In this document: in pieces, positions 1 to 8,554 of the stretch
Numbering within the stretch: position 1 is the stretch's first letter
Layout of the letters: each line of letters opens with the position of its first letter
NCBI GenBank assembly: GCA_008012115.1
Contig: SSEB01000004.1
Location: forward strand, 124,001-188,000
DNA: 64,000 nucleotides
Direction: 5' to 3'
Origin: Nevskiaceae bacterium
Lineage (GTDB): Bacteria > Pseudomonadota > Gammaproteobacteria > Nevskiales > Nevskiaceae
Notes under the pieces: model-generated
Seen by the model: only the letters and a program-made list of their open reading frames with translations
What the model was told of the DNA's origin: nothing
Databases searched by the model: none
Translations under genes and position numbers: made by a program

Positions 1-380
1 CACCGATTCGACCTTGAGCGCCGGCGTGGTGCGCGGCATCACGATCCAGGCCGTCAGCCCGAGTTTCTTCGCCGCCAGCGCCACGCCCTGCGCGTGGTTG
101 CCGGCAGAGGCGGTGATGACACCGCGTGCGCGCTCGGCCTCCGGCAGGCCGGCGATCTTGTTGTAGGCGCCGCGCAGCTTGAACGAGTAGACCGACTGCT
201 GGTCCTCGCGCTTGAACAGCACGCGGTTGCCCAGGCGCTGCGTCAGCTTGGGCGCGTCCTCCAGGGCGCTGACGCGCGCCACGTCGTAGACGCGCGCCGC
301 GTCGATGCGCGCACGGTAGGCGTCAAGGATTTTCTGCACGTCGGCGCTGGCGCGCGGCGTGTGGGCGGGGGCGTTCACGC
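1..380 (-). CDS. ilvA: Threonine dehydratase, biosynthetic (partial, N-terminal 126 residues)
   Basis: The gene runs off the left edge, so only the N-terminal part is visible. IlvA is a PLP enzyme that deaminates threonine to 2-oxobutanoate, the first step towards isoleucine. The segment SFKLRGAYNK carries the Schiff-base lysine and is followed by the substrate-loop motif ASAGNHAQG, both hallmarks of fold-type II dehydratases. The start is taken as GTG at 378-380 because no ATG precedes the conserved KILDAYRARI region; this start is a judgement. It is divergent from proC. The C-terminal ACT regulatory domain, if present, lies outside the window. Confidence 0.9.
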
Positions 381-463
381 GGGATCGTTTTAGCGGGCTT
401 CGTGCCATATGATAGCGCGCCCGGCCCGCCGCCCCTCTTCATCCAGGTCCATCCACCGTCCAA

Positions 464-1282
464 ATGCAACCCACGATCGCCTTCATCGGCGGCGGCAACA
501 TGGCCGCCGCGCTCATCGGCGGCCTGCTCGCCGCCGGCCACGGCGCGACGCACCTGCGCGTCGCCGAGCCCAACGCCGAGCGCGCCGACTGGCTGCGCCG
601 GCAGTTTGCGATCGAGGTGCGCGGCAGCGCCGCCGCGGTGGTGCGCGGCGCGCAGGCGGTGGTGCTGGCGGTCAAGCCGCAGCAGATGGCCGAGGCGCTT
701 GCCGGCCTGCGCCTCGACGACGGCGCCACGGTGGTGTCCATCGCCGCCGGCGTGCGTCTCGCCAGCCTGCGCCGCTGGCTGGGCGACGGCGTGCACCTGG
801 TGCGCACCATGCCCAACACGCCGGCGCTCTACCAGAAAGGCATCACCGGCCTGCACGCGCCCAAGGGCACGCCCGAGGCCGCACGCGCGCTGGCCGACAC
901 CATCCTCAAGGCGGCGGGTCAGACCTGCTGGCTGGCCGACGAGGCCGATCTCGACGCCGTCACCGCGCTGTCGGGCTCCGGCCCGGCGTATTACTTCCTG
1001 CTCACCGAAGTGCTGCGCGAGGCCGGCGAGAAGCTCGGCCTCGACGGCGAAACTGCGGCGGCGCTGGCCCTGCAGACCTTCGTCGGCGCCGCCGAGATGG
1101 CGGCACGCACCGGCACCGACGTCGCCACCCTGCGCGCCCAGGTCACCTCCAAGGGCGGCACCACCGAGGCGGCGCTGCGCAGTCTTGAATCCGCCGGCAT
1201 CCGTGCCATATTTGAGCGCGCCCTGGGCGATGCCGCCCTGCGCGGCAAGGAACTCGGCGATCTGATGGAGAACCAGAGCTGA
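464..1282 (+). CDS. proC: Pyrroline-5-carboxylate reductase
   Basis: This cytoplasmic enzyme reduces 1-pyrroline-5-carboxylate to proline with NAD(P)H. The 272-residue product has the N-terminal dinucleotide-binding motif FIGGGNMAAALIGG, the central VRTMPNTPAL segment and the C-terminal family signature region around SKGGTTEAALRSLE. Its length is normal for ProC. The stop codon overlaps the yggT start (TGATG), so the two are probably translationally coupled. The operon proC-yggT-metX-metW is conserved in pseudomonads and relatives; yggS, the usual upstream partner, is not here, and ilvA lies divergently instead. Confidence 0.96.
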   Translation: MQPTIAFIGGGNMAAALIGGLLAAGHGATHLRVAEPNAERADWLRRQFAIEVRGSAAAVVRGAQAVVLAVKPQQMAEALAGLRLDDGATVVSIAAGVRLASLRRWLGDGVHLVRTMPNTPALYQKGITGLHAPKGTPEAARALADTILKAAGQTCWLADEADLDAVTALSGSGPAYYFLLTEVLREAGEKLGLDGETAAALALQTFVGAAEMAARTGTDVATLRAQVTSKGGTTEAALRSLESAGIRAIFERALGDAALRGKELGDLMENQS

Positions 1283-1839
1283 TGGGCGCCAACGCCAACA
1301 ACGCGATCTTCTTCCTCGTCACCACGCTGTTCGACCTGGCGATGTGGGCGCTGCTGCTGCGCGTGCTGCTGCAGTGGGTGCGCGCCGACTTCTACAACCC
1401 GATGTCGCAGCTGGTCTGGCAGACCACGCGCTACCCCACCGACTGGGTGCGCCGCGTGGTGCCGCGCTGGCGCAACCTCGACACCGCCGCGCTGCTGGTG
1501 CTGATCGCGCTGGCCATGCTCTACGTCTGGGCCGTCGCCGCCCTGCTCGGCTTCGGCGTCGGCGCCGTCAATGCCTTCGGCTACGCCCTGCTCAAGCTGG
1601 CGGTGCTCACCGTCAACCTCTACACCTTCACGCTGTTCGTGCAGGCCATCCTGTCCTGGCTCGGACCCGGCGTGAACAACCCGGCCAGCAACGTGCTGTG
1701 GAGCCTCAACGAGCCACTGCTGCGCCCGGTCCGCCGCATCATTCCGCCGATGGCCGGCCTCGACCTCGCGCCGCTGGTGGTGATGCTGGCGCTGCAGGTG
1801 GTGTCGCGCCTGATCCCCCTGCCCGGCCTGTTCCGTTGA
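1282..1839 (+). CDS. yggT: YggT family integral membrane protein
   Basis: The 185-residue protein contains two copies of the YGGT domain, each a pair of hydrophobic helices with a short charged link. The first is near residues 8-65, with the motif [17 protein letters not shown]; the second is near residues 100-180, with [16 protein letters not shown]. It is an inner-membrane protein of uncertain function. In other bacteria members are linked to osmotic-stress tolerance and cell-division factors. The ATG overlaps the proC stop by one base, so proC and yggT form one translational unit. The metX start follows 16 bp after its stop. Confidence 0.92.
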   Translation: MGANANNAIFFLVTTLFDLAMWALLLRVLLQWVRADFYNPMSQLVWQTTRYPTDWVRRVVPRWRNLDTAALLVLIALAMLYVWAVAALLGFGVGAVNAFGYALLKLAVLTVNLYTFTLFVQAILSWLGPGVNNPASNVLWSLNEPLLRPVRRIIPPMAGLDLAPLVVMLALQVVSRLIPLPGLFR

Positions 1840-1855
1840 TGGACGCACGCTGTTG

Positions 1856-2998
1856 ATGAACGCCTATCCGGCCGACTCCGTCGGGCGCGTGGTTCCGCGC
1901 AAGATCGCCATCGAACAGCCGCTGGCGCTGGATTGCGGCCGCACGCTGCCGCGCCACGAGCTGATGGTGGAAACCTACGGCACGCTCAACGCCGATGCCT
2001 CCAACGCGGTGCTGATCTGCCACGCCCTGTCCGGCGACCACCACGCCGCCGGCTACCACGGCGACGACGACCGCAAGCCCGGCTGGTGGGACAACTGCAT
2101 CGGTCCGGGCAAGCCGATCGACACCGCGCGCTTCTACGTCGTCAGCCTCAACAACCTCGGCGGTTGCCGCGGCTCCACCGGACCCAACTCGATCAACCCC
2201 GACACCGGCGCACCCTGGGGACCGGATTTCCCGCTGCTCACCGTGCGCGACTGGGTGCGCTCGCAGGCGCTGCTGGCGGACGTGCTCGGCATCCGCCAGT
2301 GGGCGGCGGTGATTGGCGGCTCGCTCGGCGGCATGCAGGTGATGCAGTGGGCGATCGACCTGCCGGAGCGCATCCGCCACGCCGTGGTGATCGCCAGCGC
2401 GCCGAAAATCTCGGCGCAGAACATCGCCTTCAACGAGATCGCGCGCCAGGCCATCCTGTCCGACCCGGATTTCCACGGCGGCCGCTTCTATGGCGAAAAC
2501 GTCGTGCCCTCGCGTGGCCTCAAGCTGGCGCGCATGCTCGGTCACATCACTTACCTGTCGGATCAGGCGATGCGCGCCAAGTTCGGCCGCGAACTGAAGG
2601 CGGCGACGCCGAGCTTCAACTTCGACGTCGAGTTCGAGGTCGAGAGCTACCTGCGCTACCAGGGCCAGTCCTTCGTCGACCGCTTCGACGCCAACACCTA
2701 TCTGCTGATGACCAAGGCGCTGGACTACTTCGACCCGGCGCGCGAGTTCGGCGACGATCTCGCCGCCGCCTTCCGCCAGGCGCGCGCGCGCTTTCTGGTG
2801 ATCGCCTTCACCTCCGACTGGCGCTTCTCGCCGGCGCGCTCGCGCGAGATCGTCAAGAGCCTGGTCGATGCCGGCCGCGACGTCAGCTATGCGCTGATCG
2901 ACTCGCAGCTCGGCCACGACGATTTCCTGATGCCGCTGCCGCAGTACCACCGCGTGCTGCGCAGCTACCTTGCCCGTGCGCTGGAGCCCGCCGCATGA
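1856..2998 (+). CDS. metX: Homoserine O-acyltransferase (MetX; probably the succinyl-transferring MetXS type)
   Basis: This alpha/beta-hydrolase-fold enzyme activates homoserine by acylation in methionine synthesis. The nucleophile elbow is GGSLGGMQ, and the acid and base of the triad lie in SDWRFSP and LGHDDFLM. The family signatures [12 protein letters not shown] and [14 protein letters not shown] are present. The sequence resembles pseudomonad MetX proteins annotated as succinyltransferases, but donor choice cannot be settled by eye. The ATG at 1856 is preferred over the in-frame TTG three bases upstream. The gene overlaps metW by four bases (ATGA), as is usual for this pair. Confidence 0.95.
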   Translation: MNAYPADSVGRVVPRKIAIEQPLALDCGRTLPRHELMVETYGTLNADASNAVLICHALSGDHHAAGYHGDDDRKPGWWDNCIGPGKPIDTARFYVVSLNNLGGCRGSTGPNSINPDTGAPWGPDFPLLTVRDWVRSQALLADVLGIRQWAAVIGGSLGGMQVMQWAIDLPERIRHAVVIASAPKISAQNIAFNEIARQAILSDPDFHGGRFYGENVVPSRGLKLARMLGHITYLSDQAMRAKFGRELKAATPSFNFDVEFEVESYLRYQGQSFVDRFDANTYLLMTKALDYFDPAREFGDDLAAAFRQARARFLVIAFTSDWRFSPARSREIVKSLVDAGRDVSYALIDSQLGHDDFLMPLPQYHRVLRSYLARALEPAA

Positions 2999-3606
2999 GC
3001 GCCGCCGCTCTGCGCCCCGACCTGGCGCTGATCTGCGACTGGATCCGGCCCGGCAGCCGCGTGCTCGACCTCGGCTGCGGCGACGGTGCGCTGCTGTCGC
3101 ATCTCACCCGCGGCTTCGGCGTCCGCGGCTACGGCCTCGAGATCGATCCCGAAAACCTGGCGCGCTGCGTCGAGTCCGGCGTCAACGTGATCCAGGCCGA
3201 CCTCGACGATGGCCTCAAGGATTTCGAGACCCGCTCCTTCGACTACGTCCTGATGACCCAGGCCCTGCAGGCGCTGCAGCGGCCGGACCAGGCGCTGTCG
3301 GAAATCCTGCGCGTCGGCAAGACCGCCATCGTCACCTTCCCCAATTTCGGCCACTGGCGCGTGCGCGCGGCGCTGGCGATGGGCCGCATGCCGGTGACGC
3401 CGTCGCTGCCGGAGACCTGGTACAACACGCCGAACATCCACCTGTGCACCGTCGCGGATTTCGAGGAACTCTGTCGCGAGCGCGGCTGGCGCATCATCCA
3501 CCGCCGTCTGCTCGACCGCACCCATCACGACGGCCTGCGCATCCGCCTGGCGCCCAACCTGTTCAGCGAAGTGGCGCAGTACATGCTGCAGGGACCGGCG
3601 GCGTGA
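2995..3606 (+). CDS. metW: Methionine biosynthesis protein MetW (SAM-dependent methyltransferase fold)
   Basis: The 203-residue MetW homologue has the class I SAM-binding motif [12 protein letters not shown] near residues 25-36, followed by [13 protein letters not shown]. MetW partners MetX in methionine synthesis in many Proteobacteria; its methyl acceptor, if any, is not firmly known. Its start ATG lies within the metX stop (ATGA), and its own stop overlaps the start of the next gene (TGATG), so metX, metW and the DUF4426 gene are almost certainly co-translated. The length is typical for the family. Confidence 0.94.
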   Translation: MSAAALRPDLALICDWIRPGSRVLDLGCGDGALLSHLTRGFGVRGYGLEIDPENLARCVESGVNVIQADLDDGLKDFETRSFDYVLMTQALQALQRPDQALSEILRVGKTAIVTFPNFGHWRVRAALAMGRMPVTPSLPETWYNTPNIHLCTVADFEELCRERGWRIIHRRLLDRTHHDGLRIRLAPNLFSEVAQYMLQGPAA

Positions 3607-4055
3607 TGCGCGCCGCCGTCCGCACGCTCTTGCTGGCCGCGCTGCTCGCTGCAGGCTTCCCGGCCGCCGCCGACCCGGTGGTGCGCGACGGCGGCTACAC
3701 CGTGCACTACGCTGCGATGAGCACGCGCGATCTCTCGCCGGAGATGGCGCGTCGCTACGGCATCCGCCAGGCCGCCAACCGCGGCCTGCTGCTGCTCAAC
3801 GTGCGACACGAGAGCGCGCCGGGGACATCCGCGCCGCTGGCGGCACGGGCCGAAGGCAGCGCGCGCACCCTGCTCGGCGAGGCGCAGACGCTGGCGTTCC
3901 ACGCGCTACCCGGCGGCGATGCCGCCGGCGACCTCGTCGCGGAGTTCGCCTTCACGCCGCTGGAGACCCTGCGCTTCGATCTGCAGGTGCGTCCGCAGGG
4001 GGCGCCGCGGGCGCTGCCGGTGCAGTTCCAGCAGCAGTTCTTCGGCGACGACTGA
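3606..4055 (+). CDS. DUF4426 secreted protein
   Basis: The 149-residue protein begins with a clear Sec signal peptide (charged RAAVRT, a hydrophobic stretch, then FPAAA before DP). The mature part has the DUF4426-type features YTVHYAAMSTRDLSPEMARRYG and a C-terminal QFQQQFFGDD. A DUF4426 gene regularly follows metXW in pseudomonads, which supports the call. The function is unknown and the location is predicted to be periplasmic. It is coupled to metW by TGATG and is the last gene of the operon, followed by a strong symmetric terminator. Confidence 0.85.
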   Translation: MRAAVRTLLLAALLAAGFPAAADPVVRDGGYTVHYAAMSTRDLSPEMARRYGIRQAANRGLLLLNVRHESAPGTSAPLAARAEGSARTLLGEAQTLAFHALPGGDAAGDLVAEFAFTPLETLRFDLQVRPQGAPRALPVQFQQQFFGDD

Positions 4056-4073
4056 ATCGCAGCGCCAGAAACG

Positions 4074-4101
4074 AAAACGCCGCCGGAACCGGCGGCGTTT
4101 T
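4074..4101. terminator. Bidirectional rho-independent terminator
   Basis: This is a perfect 28-bp inverted repeat: AAAACGCCGCCGG, a two-base loop, then the exact complement ending in TTTT. Because each side has both the A run and the T run, it works on paper in both directions. It lies exactly between the convergent DUF4426 gene and the outer-membrane protein gene. Confidence 0.9.
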
Positions 4102-4116
4102 CACATCGGCCACGCC

Positions 4117-4839
4117 TCAGAACGACAGACCGAGTCGCAGGTTGTAGCTGTTGTCGCTGCCGACGTGCTCGTACTCGGGCGTGATCTCGAGCAGCAGCAG
4201 GCTGAAGCGCAGGCCGGCGAAGAACTTGCCCTTGTTGACCGTCTCGGCCTTCAGGCCGGTGCTGGCATCGGGATCGGCCTTGCCGCGCACCCAGCCGCCG
4301 CCGACGAAGGGCGTCACCACCGCGAAACCCTTGGACAGCACGGCATCGACGCCGGTGGTGCTGACCTTGAGCTTGTCGATGCCGGAGCTGCCGGTGTAGG
4401 ACGCGCGCAGGGCCAGCGCCGGCTCGGCGATACCGCCCGCCAGCAGCGCATAGCGCAGTTCGAAGCCGTAGAGCCGCGCGCTGGTGCCCGGCACCGCGGT
4501 GTAGGTGGCGCCGACGTCGAAATTGAGCGGCAGCCCCTTGTGCAGGGCGATGCCGGCCATGCCGACGGCGTTGACGTCGCTGCCGGTGAGATTCCTCCAG
4601 GCGCTCTTGTTCTGCACCGGCGTGTAGCTGCCGTAGGCACCGACACCGATGCCGGTCAGACCCGTGGCCGCGGCCGGCGCGAGCGTCTTGTAGTTGAGAC
4701 CGCCGGTGATGTCCTCGGTGACGGCGCGGAAATCGGCCTGGCAGTTCGGATTGAGTCCGCAGCTGACGTTGAAATCGGTGCTGGCAAACGCGGGGGCGGC
4801 AGCGGCGCCCAGCAGGACGGCAAGAAGGATACGGCGCAT
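4117..4839 (-). CDS. YfaZ-like outer-membrane beta-barrel protein
   Basis: The 240-residue protein has an N-terminal signal peptide (RRILLAVLLGAAAAPAFA) and a mature region of alternating polar and hydrophobic strands typical of a small barrel. It ends in LRLGLSF, giving the C-terminal phenylalanine recognised by the BAM complex. The pattern recalls the YfaZ family, whose role is unknown, but family membership is not certain. The gene stands alone. A bidirectional terminator follows it, and a 110-bp AT-core repeat element lies about 80 bp upstream of its start. Confidence 0.7.
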   Translation of the reverse strand: MRRILLAVLLGAAAAPAFASTDFNVSCGLNPNCQADFRAVTEDITGGLNYKTLAPAAATGLTGIGVGAYGSYTPVQNKSAWRNLTGSDVNAVGMAGIALHKGLPLNFDVGATYTAVPGTSARLYGFELRYALLAGGIAEPALALRASYTGSSGIDKLKVSTTGVDAVLSKGFAVVTPFVGGGWVRGKADPDASTGLKAETVNKGKFFAGLRFSLLLLEITPEYEHVGSDNSYNLRLGLSF

Positions 4840-4918
4840 CGTAGGTCTCCTCGGATGATGGTCGGCGGCAAGCGTAACAAACGTGGTGTTGCGGGGCGGG
4901 ACAGCGCCGTTCAGGAGC

Positions 4919-5028
4919 CACCCGCTGTTCCCCTGCCGACACCGCGTTGCGTTATTAAATATTAATCGATTTTAAAATCGATATCTATTTTATAACAGTA
5001 TTGCGGGGCGCCACCCTGGGAGCGGGTG
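4919..5028. repeat. AT-core inverted element, copy A (110 bp)
   Basis: CACCCGCT at 4919-4926 and its exact complement AGCGGGTG at 5021-5028 frame two 24-bp arms and a 46-bp A/T-rich core at 4951-4996 (GTTATTAAATATTAATC at its left end, TATAAC at its right end). One further base on each side also pairs twice over, so here the terminal inverted repeat is 10 bp. The element ends six bases before the stop codon of the minus-strand hydrolase gene and lies upstream of the outer-membrane protein gene (tandem context). Confidence 0.9.
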
Positions 5029-5034
5029 GCGGCG

Positions 5035-5727
5035 TCAAAGCCAGTTTTCCTTGATGAAAGGCACCACGGCGTTCTGGATGTCGCCGAGGCGCGCGTGGAA
5101 GAAATGTCCGACGCCGTCGGCGCTGACCAGCAGCGGCGGCGGATCGAAGCCATTGAGGATCTGCACGGTGTCGTCATAGCTCACCACCTCGTCGTCGCGG
5201 CCGTGCACCACCAGCCACGGGCAATCGGGACGCGGCGGCACCGGCTCGCTGAAGTATTTGCTGAACGGCGGCGCGATGCTGACCTGCAGATACGGCCGCG
5301 CCCGCGCCGCCGCCTTGACGCTGACGAAGGCGCCGAAGGAAAACCCCATCAGCACGAGGCGGGCGCCTGGCAGGCGCTGGCGCATCCAGTCCACCAGGAA
5401 CAGCACGTCATCGGTCTCGCCGCGACCCTCGTCGTGCAGCCCCTCGCTGCGACCGACGCCGCGGAAATTGAAGCGCAGCGCGTGCAGCCCGGCCTTCTGC
5501 GCACTCGACGCCAGGGTGTAGGCGACCTTGTTGCTCATCGCCCCGCCCATCAGCGGATGCGGATGGCAGACGATGGCGAAGCCCGGTGGCGACACCGGCT
5601 CCTTCGGCGCCGACAGCAGGGCCTCGATGCGTCCGGCCGGACCGCGCGGCAGGACCTCGAGGGTCTCGCCCGGCCGCGGCCAGGCGGCATCGGGCTTTCC
5701 CGCTTGATCGTCTGACGGTGTGCTCAT
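5035..5727 (-). CDS. Alpha/beta hydrolase (COG2945-like)
   Basis: The 230-residue cytoplasmic protein has the oxyanion region CHPHPLMGGAM, the segment LRFNFRGVGRSEG, the nucleophile elbow GFSFGAF, an acid in VVHGRDDEVV and the base histidine in GVGHFFHARL. The layout matches the short alpha/beta hydrolases of COG2945, whose substrates are unknown. The ATG at 5727 is chosen because GAGGA lies just upstream; an in-frame extension of 29 codons lacks family similarity. Downstream, repeat copy A begins within a few bases of the stop. Confidence 0.85.
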   Translation of the reverse strand: MSTPSDDQAGKPDAAWPRPGETLEVLPRGPAGRIEALLSAPKEPVSPPGFAIVCHPHPLMGGAMSNKVAYTLASSAQKAGLHALRFNFRGVGRSEGLHDEGRGETDDVLFLVDWMRQRLPGARLVLMGFSFGAFVSVKAAARARPYLQVSIAPPFSKYFSEPVPPRPDCPWLVVHGRDDEVVSYDDTVQILNGFDPPPLLVSADGVGHFFHARLGDIQNAVVPFIKENWL

Positions 5728-5826
5728 GCCATCCTCATCAACGCTTGCAAAATTTCCCGGCATTCTGCCATCCGGCGAGGTACGGCAGGCGGCCGCCCGG
5801 CGCGCCGCCGCCACCGCTGCTTACGC

Positions 5827-5855
5827 TTGCCTTGTCCGCAGGGCGTCCCTATAGT
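5827..5855 (+). promoter_or_regulatory. Candidate sigma-70 promoter for the secreted protein gene
   Basis: TTGCCT at 5827-5832 and TATAGT at 5850-5855 are separated by 17 bp, an ideal spacing. The pair lies about 75 bp upstream of the start codon at 5929. It has not been tested; the call rests on consensus and position only. Confidence 0.45.
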
Positions 5856-5928
5856 TCATCAAGGTCTGGACGCGCTGCACATGACAGCGCCTGAAAGCCA
5901 CTCAACGACACCACGTGCGGGGGATTGA

Positions 5929-6660
5929 ATGCGTAAACTCTTGATGGCGACGGCCGCAGGCTTGAGCATGGGCATCGCGTCGCTGGCCATGGCGGCCAGC
6001 CCGAATGAAACCTCTCCGGAGCTGCGGGCCTATGTGAACCTGGACTTCGGCGGCAAAACGTCGAACTTCTCCCGCAGCTTCCACTACGGCCTGCGCCTCG
6101 ACCAGGACAGCCGCGTCGCCGCGCGCCTCGGCCGCCTGACGCCGCTGCCGTCGATCATGCAGGTGGACTTCACCGGTCACAGCGGCTTCGACTCGGCGCG
6201 CATCAACGGCGTGCCCTTCGCCAACCACGTCGCCCAGCTCAACGAGGACGGCAGCGAAGGCAGCGGCTACAACGCCTGGGACTGGGGCCTGCTCGCCGTC
6301 GGCGTCGTCGGCCTGGGCTTCGGCATCGCCGAAGTCGTCAAGACCCACGACTCGCCGGATCCGAAGACGACGCAGCAGACCGTCACCACCACGGACGCCA
6401 ACGGCAACCCGGTGACCGTCGTGGTCACCACGGTCAACGGCGTCATCACCTCGGTCACCAACGTCCTCACCGGCGCCGGCATCCCGGTGAACCAGTTGCC
6501 GACGGTGCTGCCGACGCTGTGCTCGACCACGCACCTGTGCATGAGCGGCAACTCCTACGAGCGCGCGCTGTCGGCCGCCACCGCCGAGCGGGACATCCAG
6601 CGCCTGGACTGGCTGGAAACCGAGAACGGCCACATGGGCGATCTCTACCCGGCACACTAA
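5929..6660 (+). CDS. Secreted protein of unknown function with a central hydrophobic segment
   Basis: I do not recognise this 243-residue protein. It opens with a good signal peptide (RKLLMATAAGLSMGIASLAMA), followed by a beta-rich stretch ending in QVDFTGHSGFDSARING. A hydrophobic helix-like segment, WGLLAVGVVGLGFGIAEVV, sits near residues 117-135. After it comes a threonine/valine-rich strand region (VTVVVTTVNGVITSVTNVL) and a CxxxxxxC pair in LCSTTHLC. A GGGGGA ribosome-binding site supports the start. It may be envelope-associated. A rho-independent terminator-like hairpin follows, so it is probably monocistronic. Confidence 0.6.
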   Translation: MRKLLMATAAGLSMGIASLAMAASPNETSPELRAYVNLDFGGKTSNFSRSFHYGLRLDQDSRVAARLGRLTPLPSIMQVDFTGHSGFDSARINGVPFANHVAQLNEDGSEGSGYNAWDWGLLAVGVVGLGFGIAEVVKTHDSPDPKTTQQTVTTTDANGNPVTVVVTTVNGVITSVTNVLTGAGIPVNQLPTVLPTLCSTTHLCMSGNSYERALSAATAERDIQRLDWLETENGHMGDLYPAH

Positions 6661-6677
6661 GCAGCACCCGTGTCCAT

Positions 6678-6704
6678 ACAAGGGGAGCCGCGGGCTCCCC
6701 TTGT
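6678..6704 (+). terminator. Hairpin terminator after the secreted protein gene
   Basis: ACAAGGGGAGCC and its perfect complement GGCTCCCCTTGT flank a three-base loop (12-bp stem). The downstream T content is only moderate (CGTTTCC). It separates the secreted protein gene from the HTTM gene, whose ATG at 6730 lies just beyond it. Confidence 0.65.
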
Positions 6705-6729
6705 CGTTTCCGGCCTACCTTTTCAAGAC

Positions 6730-8547
6730 ATGAGCAACGATTTCGCCACCCGACACCCGCGACTGGCCGAACTTTTCGGCATCGACCTGCGCTCCCTGGC
6801 GCTGTTCCGTTTCGTCATCGGGCTGGTGCTGCTGCTGGTGCTGCTGCGCGACTTTGCCGACCTGCGCGCGTTCTACACCGACTGGGGCGTGATGCCGCGC
6901 GCCTGGGCCATCGAGTCGGACAGCCTCAATCGCCTGTCGCTGTATTTCCTCAACGGCGAGACCTGGTTCGTGGCGGCGCTGCTCGGCGTGCAGGTCGTCT
7001 TCGCCTTCATGCTGATGCTGGGCTGGCGCACGCGACTGGCGGTCATCGCCAGCTTCGTGCTGTGGACGTCGCTGCTCAACCGCAACACCCTGGTGCTGAT
7101 CGGCGGCGACCTGCTGCTGGCCTGCCTGCTGTTCTGGGCCATGTTTCTGCCGCTGGCCGCGCGATACTCGGTGGACGCGGCGCTGGCCAGCAATCCGCCG
7201 CCGCAGGAGCGCCTGCATCTCTCCTGGGGCTCGCTGGGCCTGCTGCTGCAGGTGGTGTCGGTCTACTTCTTCAGCGCCCTGCTCAAGACCGGCAGCGAGT
7301 GGCGCCCGGATTTCACCGCCGTCTATTACGCCCTGTCGCTGGACCGCTACGCCACGCCGCTGGGTCACTGGCTGCTGAATTTTCCCGACCTGCTGCACGG
7401 CCTGAGTGGCTACGTCTGGTGGCTGGAACTGCTGGGACCGCTGCTGGTGTTCGTCCCGGTGTTCAACCGGCCGCTGCGCCTGCTGATGGTGCTGTGCTTC
7501 ATGTCCATGCACATCGGCTTCAAGCTGTGCCTGGAGCTCGGCCACTTCCCCTTCGTCAGCCTGGCGTCGTGGACCGTGTTCCTCGGCGGCTGGCTGTGGG
7601 ACGCCGCCGAACGCCGTCACCAGCGCCGCCAGCCGGGTCCGCTGCGCATCTATTTCGACCGCGACTGCGGTTTCTGTCTCAAGAGCGTGCTGCTGCTGCA
7701 GCAGTTCCTGATCCTGCCGCGCGCGCAGGTCGCGCCGGCGCAGTTCACGCCGCGCGCCAAGGCCCTGCTCGAAGCCAATTACTCCTGGGTGGTGATCGAC
7801 AGCGACGAGCAGGCGTACATGAAATGGTCGGCCTTCACCATCCTGATCCGGCATTCGCCGCTGCTGGGCTGGCTGTGGCCGCTGGTGCGGCTGCCGGCGC
7901 TGGTGAAACCCGGCGACCGCGTGTACGAATTCGTCGGCCGCCACCGCGGCTTTTTCGGCCGCCTGAGCGAGCGTCTGCTGCCGTCACGCGAGGTGCGCTA
8001 CGAAGTGTCAGCCGGCTGGCAGCGACTGGCGGCGGTGTTCATCGTCGCCGTGCTGGCCTGGAACCTGACCACCGTGCAGGCGCTGCCGGCCGCCACCTAC
8101 CGCTACCTGACGCCGCTGCGCGTGGTCCGCATCGACCAGCTCTGGAACATGTTCGCGCCCTATCCGCTCAAGGACGACGGCTGGTTCGTGATCCCCGCGC
8201 ATCTGGCCGACGGCACCGAGCTGGACCTGCTGCATCCCGGACGCGGCGCGCCGTCGTACGACAAGCCGGTCCAGTACTCGCAGACCCACCGCAACATCCG
8301 CTGGCACACCTACCTCGGCCGTCTTGCCGAGGAAAACTACACCTCGCAGCGGCTCTACTACGGCCAGTACCTGTGCCGGCAATGGAATCGGGATCATCTC
8401 GACACGCCGCAGCAGCGCCTGATGACCTTCAAGCTGATCTACATGCTCGAGCGCACGCCGCCGCCCGGCCAGCAGCCGCAGGTGGAACAGGTGGTGCTGT
8501 GGCGTCACGAATGCTTCCCGCAGGAAACCAAGGGGCAGATCCCCTGA
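6730..8547 (+). CDS. HTTM-domain membrane protein fused to a DCC1-like thiol oxidoreductase domain
   Basis: The first roughly 290 residues form a multi-helix membrane domain of the HTTM type, related to the membrane part of vitamin K-dependent gamma-carboxylase (segments such as LFRFVIGLVLLLVLL, NTLVLIGGDLLLACLLFW and CFMSMHIGFKL). A soluble DCC1/DUF393-like segment follows, with the CxxC motif FDRDCGFCLKSVLLL. A further hydrophobic helix and a C-terminal periplasm-like region come after it. HTTM plus DCC fusions are known, but their substrates are not. The ATG at 6730 is preferred to an in-frame GTG at 6670 because the latter would make the terminator hairpin coding. Confidence 0.8.
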   Translation: MSNDFATRHPRLAELFGIDLRSLALFRFVIGLVLLLVLLRDFADLRAFYTDWGVMPRAWAIESDSLNRLSLYFLNGETWFVAALLGVQVVFAFMLMLGWRTRLAVIASFVLWTSLLNRNTLVLIGGDLLLACLLFWAMFLPLAARYSVDAALASNPPPQERLHLSWGSLGLLLQVVSVYFFSALLKTGSEWRPDFTAVYYALSLDRYATPLGHWLLNFPDLLHGLSGYVWWLELLGPLLVFVPVFNRPLRLLMVLCFMSMHIGFKLCLELGHFPFVSLASWTVFLGGWLWDAAERRHQRRQPGPLRIYFDRDCGFCLKSVLLLQQFLILPRAQVAPAQFTPRAKALLEANYSWVVIDSDEQAYMKWSAFTILIRHSPLLGWLWPLVRLPALVKPGDRVYEFVGRHRGFFGRLSERLLPSREVRYEVSAGWQRLAAVFIVAVLAWNLTTVQALPAATYRYLTPLRVVRIDQLWNMFAPYPLKDDGWFVIPAHLADGTELDLLHPGRGAPSYDKPVQYSQTHRNIRWHTYLGRLAEENYTSQRLYYGQYLCRQWNRDHLDTPQQRLMTFKLIYMLERTPPPGQQPQVEQVVLWRHECFPQETKGQIP

Positions 8548-8554
8548 TACGCCG

